From Roseateles sp. (GTDB lineage Bacteria; Pseudomonadota; Gammaproteobacteria; Burkholderiales; Burkholderiaceae_C), in contig JAEUPJ010000011.1 in the NCBI GenBank assembly GCA_016790285.1, forward strand, positions 1 through 60,747: DNA of 60,747 nucleotides, written 5' to 3'. Under the pieces are notes generated by a model, which was not told the origin of the DNA, searched no databases, and was given only the letters and a program-made list of their open reading frames with translations. Each line of letters opens with the position of its first letter. The stretch's first letter is position 1. Positions 12,804 through 26,921 of this stretch are shown here, one piece after another. The position numbers were made by a program, and so were the translations under genes.

Positions 12804-13877
12804 TCAGGCGTTGGCGGCGAACAGGCCGCGCCGGCCGAAGAGGGGCGAGTCGTAGCTCTGGCCGGGTTCCTCGGCGTGGTATTTCTCGATGCGCGCCACT
12901 TCCTGCGCCGAGCCGAAGACGAAGCCGATGCGCTGGTGCAGCGCGTCGGGCTGCACGTCCATCAGCCGGCTGCGGCCGGTGCTGGCGCGGCCGCCGGCCT
13001 GCTCGATGAGGAAGGAGATCGGGCTGGCCTCGTAGAGCAGGCGCAGGCGGCCGGCCTTGGACGGGTCCTTGCTGTCGCGCGGGTAGAGGAAGACGCCGCC
13101 GCGCATCAGGATGCGGTGGGTCTCGGCCACCAGCGACGCGATCCAGCGCATGTTGAAGTCATGCCCGCGCGGGCCGGCCTTGCCGGCCATGCACTCGTCG
13201 ACATAGCGCTTCACGGCCGGCTCCCAGAAGCGGCTGTTGGACGCATTGATGGCGAACTCGCTGGTCTTCTCGGGCAGCTTCAGGTCGGGGTGGCTGAGCA
13301 CCCATTCGCCCAGCTGCGGGTCCAGCGTGAAGGCGTGCGTGCCGCGGCCCAGCGTCAGCACCAGCATGGTGGAGGGGCCGTAGATGGCGTAGCCGGCGCA
13401 GACCTGTTGGGTGCCGGGCTGCAGGAAGTCCGCCGGCTGCGGGTCCTCGCCCGGCGTGGCCGCGCGCAGCACCGAGAAGATGCTGCCGACCGACACGTTG
13501 ACGTCGATGTTGGAGGAGCCGTCCAGCGGGTCGAACAGCAGCAGGTATTTGCCGCGCGGGTGCTGGGACGGCAGCGCATACGGCGCTTCCAGTTCCTCGG
13601 ACAACATGCCAGCGCTGTGTCCACCCCATTCGGCGGCGCGCAGGAACATGTCGTTGGCAAGCACGTCCAGCGTCTTCTGGTCTTCGCCCTGCACATTGCC
13701 CGTGCCGGCGCTGCCCAGCACGTCGGCCAGCGCCCCGTAGGCCACCTTGCGAGCGATGGCCTTGCAGGCCAGCGACACGTCGGTGATCAGCGCGTTGAGG
13801 TCGCCGGTGGCGTCCGGGTGGCGGCGGCGCTCCTCGATGAGGAACTGGGTGAGGGTGGAACGTCCTCCGGTGGGCAT
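12804..13877 (-). CDS. cbbF: Fructose-1,6-bisphosphatase, class I
   Basis: Hydrolyses fructose 1,6-bisphosphate (and possibly sedoheptulose 1,7-bisphosphate) during regeneration of the CO2 acceptor. The metal-binding [13 protein letters not shown] is intact, and [10 protein letters not shown] and the C-terminal [13 protein letters not shown] follow. At 357 aa it is of normal length. It starts 9 bases after cbbZ and precedes cbbP in the usual operon order. Confidence 0.96.
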   Translation of the reverse strand: MPTGGRSTLTQFLIEERRRHPDATGDLNALITDVSLACKAIARKVAYGALADVLGSAGTGNVQGEDQKTLDVLANDMFLRAAEWGGHSAGMLSEELEAPYALPSQHPRGKYLLLFDPLDGSSNIDVNVSVGSIFSVLRAATPGEDPQPADFLQPGTQQVCAGYAIYGPSTMLVLTLGRGTHAFTLDPQLGEWVLSHPDLKLPEKTSEFAINASNSRFWEPAVKRYVDECMAGKAGPRGHDFNMRWIASLVAETHRILMRGGVFLYPRDSKDPSKAGRLRLLYEASPISFLIEQAGGRASTGRSRLMDVQPDALHQRIGFVFGSAQEVARIEKYHAEEPGQSYDSPLFGRRGLFAANA

Positions 13878-13886
13878 GCTTGTCTC

Positions 13887-14567
13887 CTATTGAATGGATT
13901 CGGTGTCGGGCTGCAGGCGGGCGATGAGGTCGCGCGGCGTGTCCAGGCGCCAGATGTCGCCGACCAGCACGGCCGGCGGCTCGCCGTAGCCCCAGCTCAC
14001 CCAGGCCGCGCGGCAGCCGGCAGCGCGGGCGGCGCGCAGGTCGGCGGAGCCGTCGCCCACCATCAGCAGCTCGGCCGTGGGCAGGCCCAGTCGCTGCGCC
14101 GCCTGCTCGATCAGCAGCGGCGAGGGCTTGCGCTGCGCCGGGGTGTCGGCGCCGTGGACGGCCGAGAAAAACGCCAGCAGTCCGGCGGCTTCCAGCACGG
14201 CGCGTGCCAGCGGCGTGGGCTTGTTGGTGACGACCACCAGCGGGTAGACGTCGCTCAGCGCCCGCAGCAGGTCGGCCATGCCGGGAAAGGGCGTGCCCTG
14301 CGCGGCCGGGTCCTGCAGCGTGACTTCGTCGAAGTCGCGGCGCAGCCGCCAGGCCAGCGTCGCGGGCGCCACGCCGTCCAGGTCGGAGGCGCGCAGTGCG
14401 CGCTGGATGAGGGCGTCCGGACCGTCGCCGATCCAGCCGCGCACGGTGGCGAGGTCGAAGCGCGCCAGGCCCGCGTTCATCAGCGCGGCATTCAGCGCGA
14501 GGGCGACGCCGGCGGCGCTGTCCACCAGCGTGCCGTCGAGGTCGAAGGCGATGGCCTGGAGGTTCAT
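13887..14567 (-). CDS. cbbZ: Phosphoglycolate phosphatase
   Basis: HAD-superfamily enzyme that dephosphorylates 2-phosphoglycolate formed by the oxygenase reaction of RuBisCO. HAD motif I is [10 protein letters not shown] at residues 8-17, motif II VVTNKP, motif III the Lys in QRKPSP, motif [13 protein letters not shown]. The 226-aa length is normal. Its ATG overlaps the TGA of cbbE. One of two HAD phosphatases in this operon; the other is CbbY. Confidence 0.92.
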   Translation of the reverse strand: MNLQAIAFDLDGTLVDSAAGVALALNAALMNAGLARFDLATVRGWIGDGPDALIQRALRASDLDGVAPATLAWRLRRDFDEVTLQDPAAQGTPFPGMADLLRALSDVYPLVVVTNKPTPLARAVLEAAGLLAFFSAVHGADTPAQRKPSPLLIEQAAQRLGLPTAELLMVGDGSADLRAARAAGCRAAWVSWGYGEPPAVLVGDIWRLDTPRDLIARLQPDTESIQ

Positions 14568-15253
14568 GCCTTGCCTCCAGCGGCTTCATCGCGCAGGGCA
14601 GCGATGCTGTGGCGGTAGTCGCCGCCGGTGAACACGGCCGAGCCGGCGACCACCGTGTCGGCACCGGCCGCCACGACGCGGCGGATGTTGCGGGCGTTGA
14701 CGCCGCCATCCACCTCCAGCCAGATGTCGCGGCCGCTGGCGTCAATGCGTTTGCGCAGCAGCTCGATCTTGGGCAGGCTGCTCTCGATGAAGGCCTGGCC
14801 GCCGAAGCCCGGGTTGACCGACATCAGCAGCACCAGATCCAGCCGGTCCATCACATGGTCGATGAGGTGCAGAGGTGTGGCCGGGTTCAGCGCCAGGCCG
14901 GCCTTCATGCCGAGCGAGCGGATCAGCTGCAGCGTGCGGTCCACATGCAGGCTTGCCTCGGGGTGGAAGGTGATGAGGGACGCGCCAGCCTCGGCGAACA
15001 TCGGGATCAGCGCGTCCACTGGCTGCACCATCAGGTGCACGTCGATGGGCACGGGCCGGCCGTCGGCCGTCTGGCAGTGCGGGCGGATGGCTTGGCACAC
15101 CATGGGGCCCACCGTCAGGTTGGGCACGTAGTGGTTGTCCATCACGTCGAAATGGATGAGGTCCGCGCCGGCGGCGATGACGGCGCGCACCTCCTCGCCC
15201 AGGCGGGCGAAATCGGCGGACAGCAGGCTGGGAGCGATGCGGATGGCGGTCAT
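14564..15253 (-). CDS. cbbE: Ribulose-phosphate 3-epimerase
   Basis: Interconverts xylulose 5-phosphate and ribulose 5-phosphate on a (beta/alpha)8 barrel. The family signatures [37 protein letters not shown] and LEVDGGV hold the metal and catalytic residues. The start [11 protein letters not shown] gives 229 aa, as expected, and its ATG overlaps the cbbY stop. Longer upstream frames are shadows of cbbY. Confidence 0.96.
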   Translation of the reverse strand: MTAIRIAPSLLSADFARLGEEVRAVIAAGADLIHFDVMDNHYVPNLTVGPMVCQAIRPHCQTADGRPVPIDVHLMVQPVDALIPMFAEAGASLITFHPEASLHVDRTLQLIRSLGMKAGLALNPATPLHLIDHVMDRLDLVLLMSVNPGFGGQAFIESSLPKIELLRKRIDASGRDIWLEVDGGVNARNIRRVVAAGADTVVAGSAVFTGGDYRHSIAALRDEAAGGKA

Positions 15254-16056
15254 GTCGTCAGCCCTCGGTACAGGGCCTGCAAGGGGGTGAGGGTGGGCGG
15301 TGGGCTGGCGAGGGCGCAGAGCTCGTCGAAGCGCAGCCAGCCGGTGGTGCGCAGCTGGCAGCCGGGTTCGCCGGGCAGCGGGGCGTCTGGCTCGCCCAGG
15401 CCGGGCAGCACCAGGCCGGCGGCGGTGAAGTCGCCGCCCTCGGTCCAGAAGGTCGGTGTCACCAGCGTCCACAGGCCGGCGCCAGTGGCGGAGCGCAGGC
15501 CGTTGACGGAGTCCTCCAGCGCCACGGCCTGCTCGGGCTGCAGGCCCAGCGTGGCCAAGGCGAGCCGGTAGATGTCGGGCGCGGGCTTCTTGGCGCGCAC
15601 CTGGTCGCCGCAGGCGATGACGCTGAACAGGTCCAGCCCGCGCGGGCCCAGCGTGCTGGCCAGCAGCGCGTGGATGTTCGCGGCGGTCGTCGTGCTGGCG
15701 ATGGCGAGGCGGCAGCCGGCGTGCAGGGCCTCGTCGATGAGGCGGGCCACGCCCGCGCGCAGGCCCAAGCCGCCGTCCTGCACGGCGGCCGTGTAGAAGC
15801 GCGTCTTCTCGGCATGCAGAGCCGGCACCAGGCTGCGCAGCCGTGCGCGTTCGGCGGGTGACACAGCCAGCGTGTCGATGTAGCTGGCGATGCGCTCCTT
15901 GCCGCCGGTCACCTCCAGCAAATGGCGGTAGTCGGCGCGGTTCCAGGTCCAACCCAGGCGATGGCGCTCGAAGGCCAGGTTGAAGGCCACGCGGTGGGCC
16001 TCCTCGGTGTCGGCCAGCGTGCCGTCCACGTCGAAGATCAGGGCTTCAATCGCCAT
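15250..16056 (-). CDS. cbbY: CbbY, HAD-family sugar bisphosphate phosphatase
   Basis: CbbY removes misfire products of RuBisCO, notably xylulose 1,5-bisphosphate, which would otherwise block the enzyme. HAD motif I is [16 protein letters not shown] at the N terminus; the Lys motif ([10 protein letters not shown]) and the EDSVNG motif are intact. At 268 aa it is slightly longer than average, owing to a proline-rich C-terminal tail. It overlaps the cbbX 3' end by 11 bases, which fits a joint role in keeping RuBisCO active. Confidence 0.92.
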   Translation of the reverse strand: MAIEALIFDVDGTLADTEEAHRVAFNLAFERHRLGWTWNRADYRHLLEVTGGKERIASYIDTLAVSPAERARLRSLVPALHAEKTRFYTAAVQDGGLGLRAGVARLIDEALHAGCRLAIASTTTAANIHALLASTLGPRGLDLFSVIACGDQVRAKKPAPDIYRLALATLGLQPEQAVALEDSVNGLRSATGAGLWTLVTPTFWTEGGDFTAAGLVLPGLGEPDAPLPGEPGCQLRTTGWLRFDELCALASPPPTLTPLQALYRGLTT

Positions 16057-16951
16057 GGCGGTCTCCTGTCGGCGCGAACACGCGACTGGCCAGCACGTCC
16101 TCGGCCCGCAGCGTGCACAGCTGGTCGCGTGTGAGCGCCGAATCGGCGGTGAACAGCCGTGTGGCGTGGCGCAGGCGGATGCGGTCCAGCGCGTTGCGGA
16201 TGGAGCGGGCGTTGGCGAAGTGGGGCTGCTGGCGGCGCAGGCCCACGTAGCGGGCGAAGGCGGGTTCGGCCGCGTCGTCGAAGCGGTAGTTCAGCTGCCC
16301 CAGCATCAGCTGCGCGATCTGCATCAGCTCGGCCTCGCTGTAGTCGGGGAAGTCGATGTGGTGGGCGATGCGCGAGGCCATCCCGGGGTTGCTGGAGAAG
16401 AAGGTGTCCATGCGGTCCCGATAGCCGGCCAGGATGACGACGAGGTCGTCACGATGGTTTTCCATCACCTGCAGCAGGATCTCGATGGACTCCTGCCCGT
16501 AGTCGCGCTCGTTCTCGGGCTTGTAGAGGTAGTAGGCCTCGTCGATGAAGAGCACGCCGCCCATGGCCTTCTTGATGACCTCGCGCGTCTTGGGCGCCGT
16601 GTGGCCGATGAACTGGCCGACGAGGTCGTCGCGGGTGACGGCAACGAGGTGGCCCTTGCGCACGTAGCCGAGCTGCTTGAGCACGGCGGCCATGCGCAGG
16701 GCCACCGTCGTCTTGCCGGTGCCGGGGTTGCCGGTGAAGCACATGTGCAACGAGGGCGGCGTGGACTGCAACCCCTGGGCCGCCCGCAGCTTGTCGATGA
16801 GCAGCAGGGCCGCGATGTCGCGGATGCGGCCCTTCACCGGCGCAAGGCCGATCAGCTCGCGGTCGAGCTGGTCCAGCACCTCGCGCACGCCCGAGGATTC
16901 GAGCAGGGCGGCCGGGGTCTGGTCGACAGGGGGTGTGGTCAGGGCAGTCAT
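16046..16951 (-). CDS. cbbX: Red-type RuBisCO activase CbbX (AAA+)
   Basis: Hexameric AAA+ motor that pulls on the large-subunit C terminus to release inhibitory sugar phosphates from red-type RuBisCO. Walker A is [11 protein letters not shown] and Walker [13 protein letters not shown]; an arginine-containing SNPGMASRI loop follows. The start [10 protein letters not shown] (301 aa) uses a GAGG that overlaps the cbbS stop codon; an in-frame ATG 24 bases further upstream would lie inside cbbS and is less likely. Its position directly after cbbS fits form IC operons. Confidence 0.95.
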   Translation of the reverse strand: MTALTTPPVDQTPAALLESSGVREVLDQLDRELIGLAPVKGRIRDIAALLLIDKLRAAQGLQSTPPSLHMCFTGNPGTGKTTVALRMAAVLKQLGYVRKGHLVAVTRDDLVGQFIGHTAPKTREVIKKAMGGVLFIDEAYYLYKPENERDYGQESIEILLQVMENHRDDLVVILAGYRDRMDTFFSSNPGMASRIAHHIDFPDYSEAELMQIAQLMLGQLNYRFDDAAEPAFARYVGLRRQQPHFANARSIRNALDRIRLRHATRLFTADSALTRDQLCTLRAEDVLASRVFAPTGDRHGD

Positions 16952-16961
16952 CGCGGTGGCC

Positions 16962-17381
16962 TCAGTAGCGGGCACCCTCGGCGGCGCGCTGCACCGAGTA
17001 GCTCTCGATGGCGTAGCGCACCGTCCGGCCCGGCTCCTCCGTGCGGATCAGCCGGAAGCCCGGCTCGGCCGCCGGCCGGTTGACGATGAAGGACAGCACG
17101 ACCGACTCCGTGCCGTGCGTGGAGTCGAAGGCACTCAGCCGGATGTAGTGGCTGGGAAAACTCTTGCGGGCGCTCTTGAGTTCCAGCATCACGCCGGCCG
17201 CGTCGCCGATGTCGAACATCGGGTTGCCGAACATCTCCCAGTAGGTGTTGCGGGGGTGCGGGTCGTCGGTGTACTCGATGCCGATGGCCCAGCCGCGGGC
17301 CAGGCAGTGATCGATCTGCTTGACGATCTGCGCGTCGCTGAGGTCGGGGAGGAAGGAGAAAGTGCCTTGGGTGATTCGCAT
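16962..17381 (-). CDS. cbbS: RuBisCO small subunit, form IC
   Basis: Small subunit of the hexadecameric L8S8 carboxylase. It begins [16 protein letters not shown] and has the extended C terminus (139 aa) that distinguishes red-type small subunits from the shorter green-type ones. The beta-strand core [19 protein letters not shown] is conserved. It lies 88 bases downstream of cbbL, separated by a stem-loop, and 10 bases before cbbX. Confidence 0.97.
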   Translation of the reverse strand: MRITQGTFSFLPDLSDAQIVKQIDHCLARGWAIGIEYTDDPHPRNTYWEMFGNPMFDIGDAAGVMLELKSARKSFPSHYIRLSAFDSTHGTESVVLSFIVNRPAAEPGFRLIRTEEPGRTVRYAIESYSVQRAAEGARY

Positions 17382-17418
17382 GGTGTGCGCTCCTGGTGTG
17401 TCGGGGCGAGCGCCGCCC

Positions 17419-17447
17419 GCGCTGGCCGCGAATCTGCGCGGCCACGC
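17419..17447 (-). promoter_or_regulatory. Stem-loop between cbbL and cbbS
   Basis: The transcript between cbbL and cbbS can form a GC-rich hairpin whose core is GGCCGCG/CGCGGCC around a 6-base loop, extendable by three pairs past a mismatch. There is no T-run, so it is not a classical terminator. Such hairpins may stabilise the upstream mRNA and help set subunit stoichiometry; that role is inferred. Confidence 0.5.
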
Positions 17448-17469
17448 TGGCGACTTGGGGATGGAAAGG

Positions 17470-21326
<3,857 letters not shown>

Positions 21327-21425
21327 GGGGCTGGAAGCCTGCCTTCCGGTTGTCGTGCCACACCGGCATGGCGCTGACCGCTGCCTGCGGCTGCGTCGCC
21401 CGGCAGGGCGTTCGGATGTCACGCC

Positions 21426-23069
21426 GTGGAGCAGGCGCAGAGCTTGCGTGGCGCCAGGCACAACAACGACCCTGGAGACACCCTCTTGCCTCACATCCTG
21501 CAGGCCGCAGCCGCCGGCGCGCCCATCGTCACGGTCACCGATGCGCAGGGGCGCATCACCTACGCCAACTCCGCTTTTCAGCATGCCTCGGGCCTGGACG
21601 TCGAGCAGGCGGTGGGCGCGCCGCACAGCGTTGTGCGCCACCCCGAGATGCCGGCCCGCGTGTTCGCGGACCTCTGGGCCTCTCTGCGTCGCGGCCAGCC
21701 GTGGACGGGGCTGATCCGCAACCGCCACCAGGACGGCCGCGACTACTGGGTGCAGGCCAACGTCATCCCGGCGCGGCGCGGCGACGAGGCCATCGGCTAC
21801 ACCTCCATCCAGCTGCCACCCTCGCGTGAGGACATCGGCCGTGCCGAGGCCGTCTACAGCGCCTGGCAGGCGGGCAGCGGCGGCCGGCACCAGATCCGCC
21901 AGGGCCGCATCGTCGAGACCGGCTGGTCCGCCTGGCTGCGCGCGCTGCGCAACCCGCTGGACCTGCCCGTGCAGCGCCGCGTGCAGGGCTCGGCCGGGCT
22001 GTTGGCGCTGCTGTTCGCGGCCGGCGTGGGTGGCGCGCTGGCGCCGCGGTTCGTGGCCGGGCTCTTCTCGGCATTCGGCAGCTGGCAGCCGTGGGTCGTG
22101 GCGGGCGGGCTGCTGGGCATGGTGGCCTCTGGCGCCATCGCCGTCTATTTCCAGGGCCGCATCGTGGCGCCGCTGCGTGCGTCCTGTGATGCGGCCACGG
22201 CCATCGCCGGGGGCGACATCCACCGGCCCTTTGACGACAGCGCCCGCGCCGGCGAGCTGCGCGACCTGAACCGCGCGCTCAACCAGCTGGTCGCCAAGAT
22301 GGCTGCCGTGCTGCGCGACGCGCACGACCACTCGGCGCAGGTGGGCGGGCGGGTGGCCGGGCTGGCCGAGGGCGCGCAGCGTCTGGCCGAGCGCTCGGCC
22401 GAGCAGTCGGGCGACGTGGGCGACGTGGCCCGCCACACCGCGGCCATCGACGGCCTGAGCGCCGGCACGGCGGAATCGGCGCGGCTGGCGCACGAGGCCT
22501 CGCAGCTGGCCACGGCCCAGGCCGACGAGGCCTGCGCCATCGCGCGCACGCTGCAGTCGTCCATGCAGGACATCGCAGCCTTTGGCGCACGCATCGGCGA
22601 CATCAGCGACCGCATCGATGCGATCTCGGTGCAGACCGGCATTCTGGCGCTGAACGCGGCGGCCGCCGCCAGCCGCGACCGCGAGCTGGGCCGCACCTTC
22701 GCCGTCGTGGCCGCCGAAGTGCGCACGCTGGCGCGCGGTAGCGGCGAGGCGGCGCAGCAGATCCGCGCGCTCAGCGGTGAGTCCCGCGACAAGACCGAGG
22801 CCGGCCTGCGCCTGGCTCACGCGATGGCGGGCAAGGTGGACGGCGCCGCGCAGCGCATCCGCGCCTTGGGCGAGCAGGTGGCGCAGATCCGCCAGGCGGC
22901 GCAGGACCAGTCGCTGGGCGTGCAGCAGATCAACGACCGCCTGCGCGCGCTGGACGCCTCCACGCGGCTTAACGCCACGCTGGCCCGCGACAGCGTGGAC
23001 GCCAGCGCCCAGGCGCGCCAGGAGACGGCGCGGCTGCAGGCGGCCATCGGCGTCTGGCATCTGGGCTGA
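21426..23069 (+). CDS. aer: Aer-like PAS-domain methyl-accepting chemotaxis receptor
   Basis: Energy or redox taxis receptor. The N-terminal PAS domain closely follows E. coli Aer, including the flavin-binding VVRHPEMP (Aer VRHPDMP), [11 protein letters not shown] and DYWVQAN. Two hydrophobic segments lie around residues 190-245, then a HAMP-like region and a cytoplasmic signalling domain with the hairpin tip [18 protein letters not shown]. The frame opens at a GTG; a TTG at 21486 has a better-placed GGAGAC and may be the true start, giving about 527 aa. It stands alone between the cbbR and hup transcription units and ends in a strong terminator. Confidence 0.85.
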   Translation: MEQAQSLRGARHNNDPGDTLLPHILQAAAAGAPIVTVTDAQGRITYANSAFQHASGLDVEQAVGAPHSVVRHPEMPARVFADLWASLRRGQPWTGLIRNRHQDGRDYWVQANVIPARRGDEAIGYTSIQLPPSREDIGRAEAVYSAWQAGSGGRHQIRQGRIVETGWSAWLRALRNPLDLPVQRRVQGSAGLLALLFAAGVGGALAPRFVAGLFSAFGSWQPWVVAGGLLGMVASGAIAVYFQGRIVAPLRASCDAATAIAGGDIHRPFDDSARAGELRDLNRALNQLVAKMAAVLRDAHDHSAQVGGRVAGLAEGAQRLAERSAEQSGDVGDVARHTAAIDGLSAGTAESARLAHEASQLATAQADEACAIARTLQSSMQDIAAFGARIGDISDRIDAISVQTGILALNAAAAASRDRELGRTFAVVAAEVRTLARGSGEAAQQIRALSGESRDKTEAGLRLAHAMAGKVDGAAQRIRALGEQVAQIRQAAQDQSLGVQQINDRLRALDASTRLNATLARDSVDASAQARQETARLQAAIGVWHLG

Positions 23070-23125
23070 TGCGGCTGCAAGCGCGGCTTCCGGTGCGAAT
23101 GCGGGACTGGAAGCCGTCCTGCCAG

Positions 23126-23160
23126 GGGCGCCGCCGCGGCCTGCTGGCGCCCGTTTTTTT
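23126..23160 (+). terminator. Rho-independent terminator of the chemoreceptor gene
   Basis: GGGCGCC and GGCGCCC form a 7-bp perfect stem over a 13-base loop, followed by G and seven T residues. It lies 57 bases after the chemoreceptor stop and insulates the hup promoter. Confidence 0.88.
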
Positions 23161-23169
23161 GTTGAGGCA

Positions 23170-23182
23170 AATCAAGGGCTTG
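23170..23182 (+). promoter_or_regulatory. IHF binding site upstream of hupS
   Basis: AATCAAGGGCTTG matches the IHF consensus WATCAANNNNTTR at every defined position. It lies about 40-50 bases upstream of the sigma-54-like element, the spacing expected if IHF bends DNA to bring an upstream-bound NtrC-type activator (here HoxA) to the polymerase. Confidence 0.7.
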
Positions 23183-23220
23183 CCGAGCCCGTTCGGTGTT
23201 TTCCCTGGACGCCCCGGAGC

Positions 23221-23236
23221 TGGCGCGCGACTTGTA
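23221..23236 (+). promoter_or_regulatory. Sigma-54-type -24/-12 promoter for the hup operon
   Basis: TGGCGC-N5-TTGTA resembles the sigma-54 consensus TGGCAC-N5-TTGCA with correct spacing; the -24 GG is intact and the -12 GC reads GT. It would start transcription about 55 bases before hupS. An NtrC-family activator (HoxA) is encoded downstream in the same locus, and hup/hox promoters in related bacteria are sigma-54 dependent. Confidence 0.6.
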
Positions 23237-23301
23237 AGAAGAACGTCACCCGCCGAGGAGCGGCCCCAAACAAGGCCCACAGGCCAAGGAGACACGTCCC
23301 G

Positions 23302-24393
23302 ATGGAAACCTTCTACGAGGTCATGCGCCGGCAAGGCATCTCGCGCCGCAGCCTGCTGAAGTACTGTTCGCTCACCGCCACCTCGCTGGGCCTGGGGCCG
23401 GCCTTCGTGCCGCAGATCGCCCACGCGATGGAAACCAAGCCGCGCACGCCGGTGCTGTGGCTGCACGGCCTGGAGTGCACCTGCTGCTCCGAATCCTTCA
23501 TCCGCTCCGCGCACCCGCTGGCCAAGGACGTGGTGCTTTCGATGATCTCGCTGGACTACGACGACACGCTGATGGCCGCTGCCGGCCATCAGGCGGAGGC
23601 CATCCTCGAAGAGATCATGACCAAGTACAAGGGCAACTACATCCTGGCCGTGGAGGGCAACCCGCCGCTCAACCAGGACGGCATGAGCTGCATCATCGGC
23701 GGCAAGCCCTTCATCGATCAGCTCAAGCACGTGGCCAAGGACGCCAAGGCCATCATCAGCTGGGGCTCTTGCGCGAGCTGGGGCTGCGTGCAGGCGGCCA
23801 AGCCGAATCCGACGCAGGCCACGCCGGTGCACAAGGTCATCTTCGACAAGCCCATCATCAAGGTGCCGGGCTGCCCGCCGATCGCCGAGGTGATGACGGG
23901 CGTCATCACCTACATGCTGACCTTCGACCGCATCCCGGAGCTGGACCGCCAGGGCCGCCCGAAGATGTTCTACAGCCAGCGCATCCACGACAAGTGTTAT
24001 CGCCGGCCGCACTTCGACGCCGGCCAGTTCGTCGAGGCCTTCGACGACGAGTCCGCGCGCAAGGGCTACTGCCTCTACAAGGTCGGCTGCAAAGGCCCGA
24101 CGACCTACAACGCCTGCTCCACCGTGCAGTGGAACGAGGGCACGAGCTTCCCGATCAAGGCCGGCCACGGCTGCATCGGCTGTTCCGAGGACGGCTTCTG
24201 GGACAAGGGCTCGTTCTACAACCGCCTGACCGACATCCACCAGTTCGGCATCGAGGCCAATGCCGACAAGGTGGGCGGCACGGCAGCCGGCGTGGTGGGC
24301 GCCGCCGCGGTGGCCCACGCCGCCGCCTCGGCCATCAAGCGCGCCTCTCAGAAGCGCGAGCAGAACAACAACGACACGACCACCAAGGTCTGA
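23302..24393 (+). CDS. hupS: Membrane-bound [NiFe] hydrogenase small subunit, O2-tolerant type
   Basis: Iron-sulfur subunit (HoxK/HupS) that passes electrons from the active site to cytochrome b. It begins with a Tat signal (twin arginine in SRRSLLK, residues 14-20; cleavage expected after the AHA at 40-42). The mature protein has the proximal-cluster motif ECTCC with cysteines 59, 61 and 62, and GSCASWGC with cysteines 157 and 162. In mature numbering these are 17, 19, 20, 115 and 120. Cys19 and Cys120 are the two extra ligands of the [4Fe-3S] cluster of O2-tolerant group 1d enzymes. A C-terminal hydrophobic helix (around 325-345) anchors it to the membrane. AAGGAGA precedes the ATG. Confidence 0.97.
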   Translation: METFYEVMRRQGISRRSLLKYCSLTATSLGLGPAFVPQIAHAMETKPRTPVLWLHGLECTCCSESFIRSAHPLAKDVVLSMISLDYDDTLMAAAGHQAEAILEEIMTKYKGNYILAVEGNPPLNQDGMSCIIGGKPFIDQLKHVAKDAKAIISWGSCASWGCVQAAKPNPTQATPVHKVIFDKPIIKVPGCPPIAEVMTGVITYMLTFDRIPELDRQGRPKMFYSQRIHDKCYRRPHFDAGQFVEAFDDESARKGYCLYKVGCKGPTTYNACSTVQWNEGTSFPIKAGHGCIGCSEDGFWDKGSFYNRLTDIHQFGIEANADKVGGTAAGVVGAAAVAHAAASAIKRASQKREQNNNDTTTKV

Positions 24394-24407
24394 GAGCGAG
24401 ACAAACC

Positions 24408-26264
24408 ATGGGTGCTTACGAAACTCAAGGCTTCAAGATGGACAACTCGGGGCGGCGCATCGTCGTCGACCCGGTGACCCGCATCGAAGGCCACATGCGC
24501 TGCGAGGTCAACGTCGACAGCAACAACGTCATCCGCAACGCCGTCTCCACCGGCACGATGTGGCGCGGCCTGGAGGTCATCCTCAAGGGCCGCGACCCGC
24601 GTGACGCCTGGGCGTTCGTGGAGCGCATCTGCGGCGTCTGCACGGGCTGCCACGCGCTGACCTCGGTGCGTGCGGTGGAGGATGCCCTGGGCATCACCAT
24701 CCCCAAGAACGCCTACCTGATCCGCGAGATCATGGCCAAGACGCTGCAGGTGCACGACCACGCGGTGCACTTCTATCACCTGCATGCGCTGGACTGGGTG
24801 GATGTGGTCTCGGCGCTCAAGGCCGACCCCAAGAAGACGAGCGAGCTGCAGCAGACGGTGTCGCCGTCGCACCCGATGTCCTCGCCCGGCTACTTCCGCG
24901 ACATCCAGAACCGGCTGAAGAAGTTCGTCGAGAGCGGCCAGCTCGGCCCCTTCATGAACGGCTACTGGGGTAGCAAGGCCTACGTGCTGCCGCCCGAGGC
25001 CAACCTGATGGCCGTGACCCACTACCTGGAGGCGCTGGACCTGCAGAAGGAGTGGGTCAAGGTGCACACCGTCTTCGGTGGCAAGAACCCCCACCCGAAC
25101 TACCTGGTGGGCGGCGTGCCCTGCGCCATCAACATCGACGGCAACGGCGCCGCCGGTGCTCCCATCAACATGGAGCGCCTGAACTTCGTCGAGGCCCGCA
25201 TCCGGGAAATGATCGAGTTCAACAACAACGTCTACATCCCGGACGTGCTGGCCATCGGGACGATCTACAAGCAGGCCGGCTGGCTGCACGGGGGCGGCCT
25301 GTCCGCCACCAACGTGATGGACTACGGCACCTACGAGAAGATCATGGGCCATCACGACACCCAGCAGTTGCCGGGCGGCGCCATCATTGGCGGCAACTGG
25401 GACGAGATCCTCCCGGTGGACCCGCGCGACCCCGAGCAGGTGCAGGAGTTCGTGCCGCACAGCTGGTACAAGTATTCCGACGAGACCAAGGGCCTGCACC
25501 CCTGGGATGGCGTCACCGAGCCCAACTACGAGCTCGGCGCCAACACCAAGGGCACGCGCACCAACATCCAGGAGCTGGACGAGAGTGCCAAGTACTCGTG
25601 GATCAAGTCGCCGCGCTGGCGCGGCCACGCGATGGAGGTGGGGCCACTGTCGCGCTACATCCTCGGCTATGCCCACGCGCTCAAGGGCCACAAGTACGCG
25701 CAGCGCGTGAAGGAGCAGGTCGAGAGCTCGGCCCGCATCATCAACACCGACTTCCCCAAGGCCCTGGGCCTGCCGACGACGAGCTACACCGCCAAGCAAC
25801 TGTTGCCCACCACCATCGGCCGCACGCTGGCCCGGGCGCTGGAGTCGCAGTACTGCGCCGAAATGATGCTGGAGGACTACAAGGAGCTGGTCGCCAACAT
25901 CAAGGCCGGCGACCTGGCCACCGCCAACGTCGAGAAGTGGGCCCCGTCCACCTGGCCCAAGGAGGCCAAGGGCGTGGGCACGGTAGCCGCACCGCGCGGC
26001 GCGCTGGGCCACTGGATCCGCATCAAGGACGGCCGCATCGAGAACTACCAGTGCGTGGTGCCCACCACCTGGAACGGCTCGCCGCGCGACACCAAGGGCC
26101 AGATCGGCGCCTTCGAGGCCAGCCTGATGAACACGCCCATGGTCAACCCGGAGCAGCCGGTCGAGATCCTGCGCACGCTGCACTCCTTCGACCCCTGCCT
26201 GGCCTGCTCCACGCATGTGATGAGCCCCGACGGCCAGGAACTCACCACCGTCAAGGTGCGCTGA
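24408..26264 (+). CDS. hupL: Membrane-bound [NiFe] hydrogenase large subunit
   Basis: Carries the NiFe(CN)2CO active site (HoxG/HupL). Nickel ligands lie in the N-terminal [11 protein letters not shown] and the C-terminal DPCLACSTH. After that His (about residue 603) comes a 15-residue extension, [15 protein letters not shown], which the protease HupD should remove after nickel insertion. The total of 618 aa is normal for the group. It follows hupS by 14 bases and is exported as a complex by the small-subunit Tat signal. Confidence 0.98.
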   Translation: MGAYETQGFKMDNSGRRIVVDPVTRIEGHMRCEVNVDSNNVIRNAVSTGTMWRGLEVILKGRDPRDAWAFVERICGVCTGCHALTSVRAVEDALGITIPKNAYLIREIMAKTLQVHDHAVHFYHLHALDWVDVVSALKADPKKTSELQQTVSPSHPMSSPGYFRDIQNRLKKFVESGQLGPFMNGYWGSKAYVLPPEANLMAVTHYLEALDLQKEWVKVHTVFGGKNPHPNYLVGGVPCAINIDGNGAAGAPINMERLNFVEARIREMIEFNNNVYIPDVLAIGTIYKQAGWLHGGGLSATNVMDYGTYEKIMGHHDTQQLPGGAIIGGNWDEILPVDPRDPEQVQEFVPHSWYKYSDETKGLHPWDGVTEPNYELGANTKGTRTNIQELDESAKYSWIKSPRWRGHAMEVGPLSRYILGYAHALKGHKYAQRVKEQVESSARIINTDFPKALGLPTTSYTAKQLLPTTIGRTLARALESQYCAEMMLEDYKELVANIKAGDLATANVEKWAPSTWPKEAKGVGTVAAPRGALGHWIRIKDGRIENYQCVVPTTWNGSPRDTKGQIGAFEASLMNTPMVNPEQPVEILRTLHSFDPCLACSTHVMSPDGQELTTVKVR

Positions 26265-26287
26265 ACCCCACAAGAACAGGAGACAAC

Positions 26288-26896
26288 ATGACACGCTTGA
26301 ACTCGCTGGCCCGTCGCGGCGGCCCGGCCACGCTGGCCCTGCTCGCGGCAGGCGCCGCACAGGCCCACCCGGGGCATGACACGCTGAGCCTTGTCGACGG
26401 CCTGACTCACCCCTTCGCCGGCTTCGACCACCTGCTGGCCATGGTGGCGGTGGGCCTGTGGTCGGCCGCGGCGCTGCCGGCTGGCCGGCGCCTGGCCGGC
26501 CCGGCCGTCTTCCTAGCGATGCTGCTGCTGGGCGCGGCGCTGCCGCAGCTCGGCCTGCAGCTGCCCGGGCTGGAAGCCGGCGTGGCGCTGACCGTCACGG
26601 CGCTGGGTGTGCTGATGATCGCGGCCCGCTCGCAGGCGCTGCGCCTGCCGGTGCCGGCGGGTCTGGCCCTGGTCGGCGTGGCCGCACTGCTGCATGGCAT
26701 GGCGCACGGCGCCGATCTGAGTGCGGGGCAGTCCTTCGCGGGCTACGCCGTGGGCTTCATGGCCGCCTCGGCGCTGCTGCACGGCGCGGGCCTGGCGATG
26801 GGGGGCTGGCTTGAGGCCGGCCGGGCCTGGGCCTGGCGTGCCACAGCGGGTCTGGTGGGCTTCAGCGGCCTGGCCCTGCTGGCCGGGCGCCTCTGA
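26288..26896 (+). CDS. hupE: HupE/UreJ family membrane protein
   Basis: A 202-aa protein with a signal-like first helix ending in AQA-HPGHD, followed by about six hydrophobic segments. The HPGHD and PFAGFDHLLAM motifs and the later LLHGMAHGADLS are characteristic of HupE/UreJ proteins, which have been shown or proposed to move nickel across the inner membrane. It probably supplies Ni for hydrogenase maturation. AGGAGA precedes the ATG, and it lies between the structural genes and the cytochrome. Confidence 0.88.
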   Translation: MTRLNSLARRGGPATLALLAAGAAQAHPGHDTLSLVDGLTHPFAGFDHLLAMVAVGLWSAAALPAGRRLAGPAVFLAMLLLGAALPQLGLQLPGLEAGVALTVTALGVLMIAARSQALRLPVPAGLALVGVAALLHGMAHGADLSAGQSFAGYAVGFMAASALLHGAGLAMGGWLEAGRAWAWRATAGLVGFSGLALLAGRL

Positions 26897-26921
26897 ACGG
26901 CCGCCACAGGAGGACGCCACC

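Noticed and set aside
10057-14618. Very long plus-strand open frames (664 and 862 codons) opposite cbbT, cbbP, cbbF and cbbZ
   Set aside because: They are antisense shadows caused by high third-position GC; composition is Gly/Ala/Arg/His-rich with no motif, while the minus strand encodes recognised enzymes.
14564-15952. Longer start for cbbE (462 codons)
   Set aside because: The added N terminus is out-of-frame cbbY sequence; the internal ATG overlapping the cbbY stop gives the normal epimerase length.
24348-26360. 670-codon minus-strand frame opposite hupL
   Set aside because: Shadow of the hydrogenase large subunit; no recognisable protein pattern.
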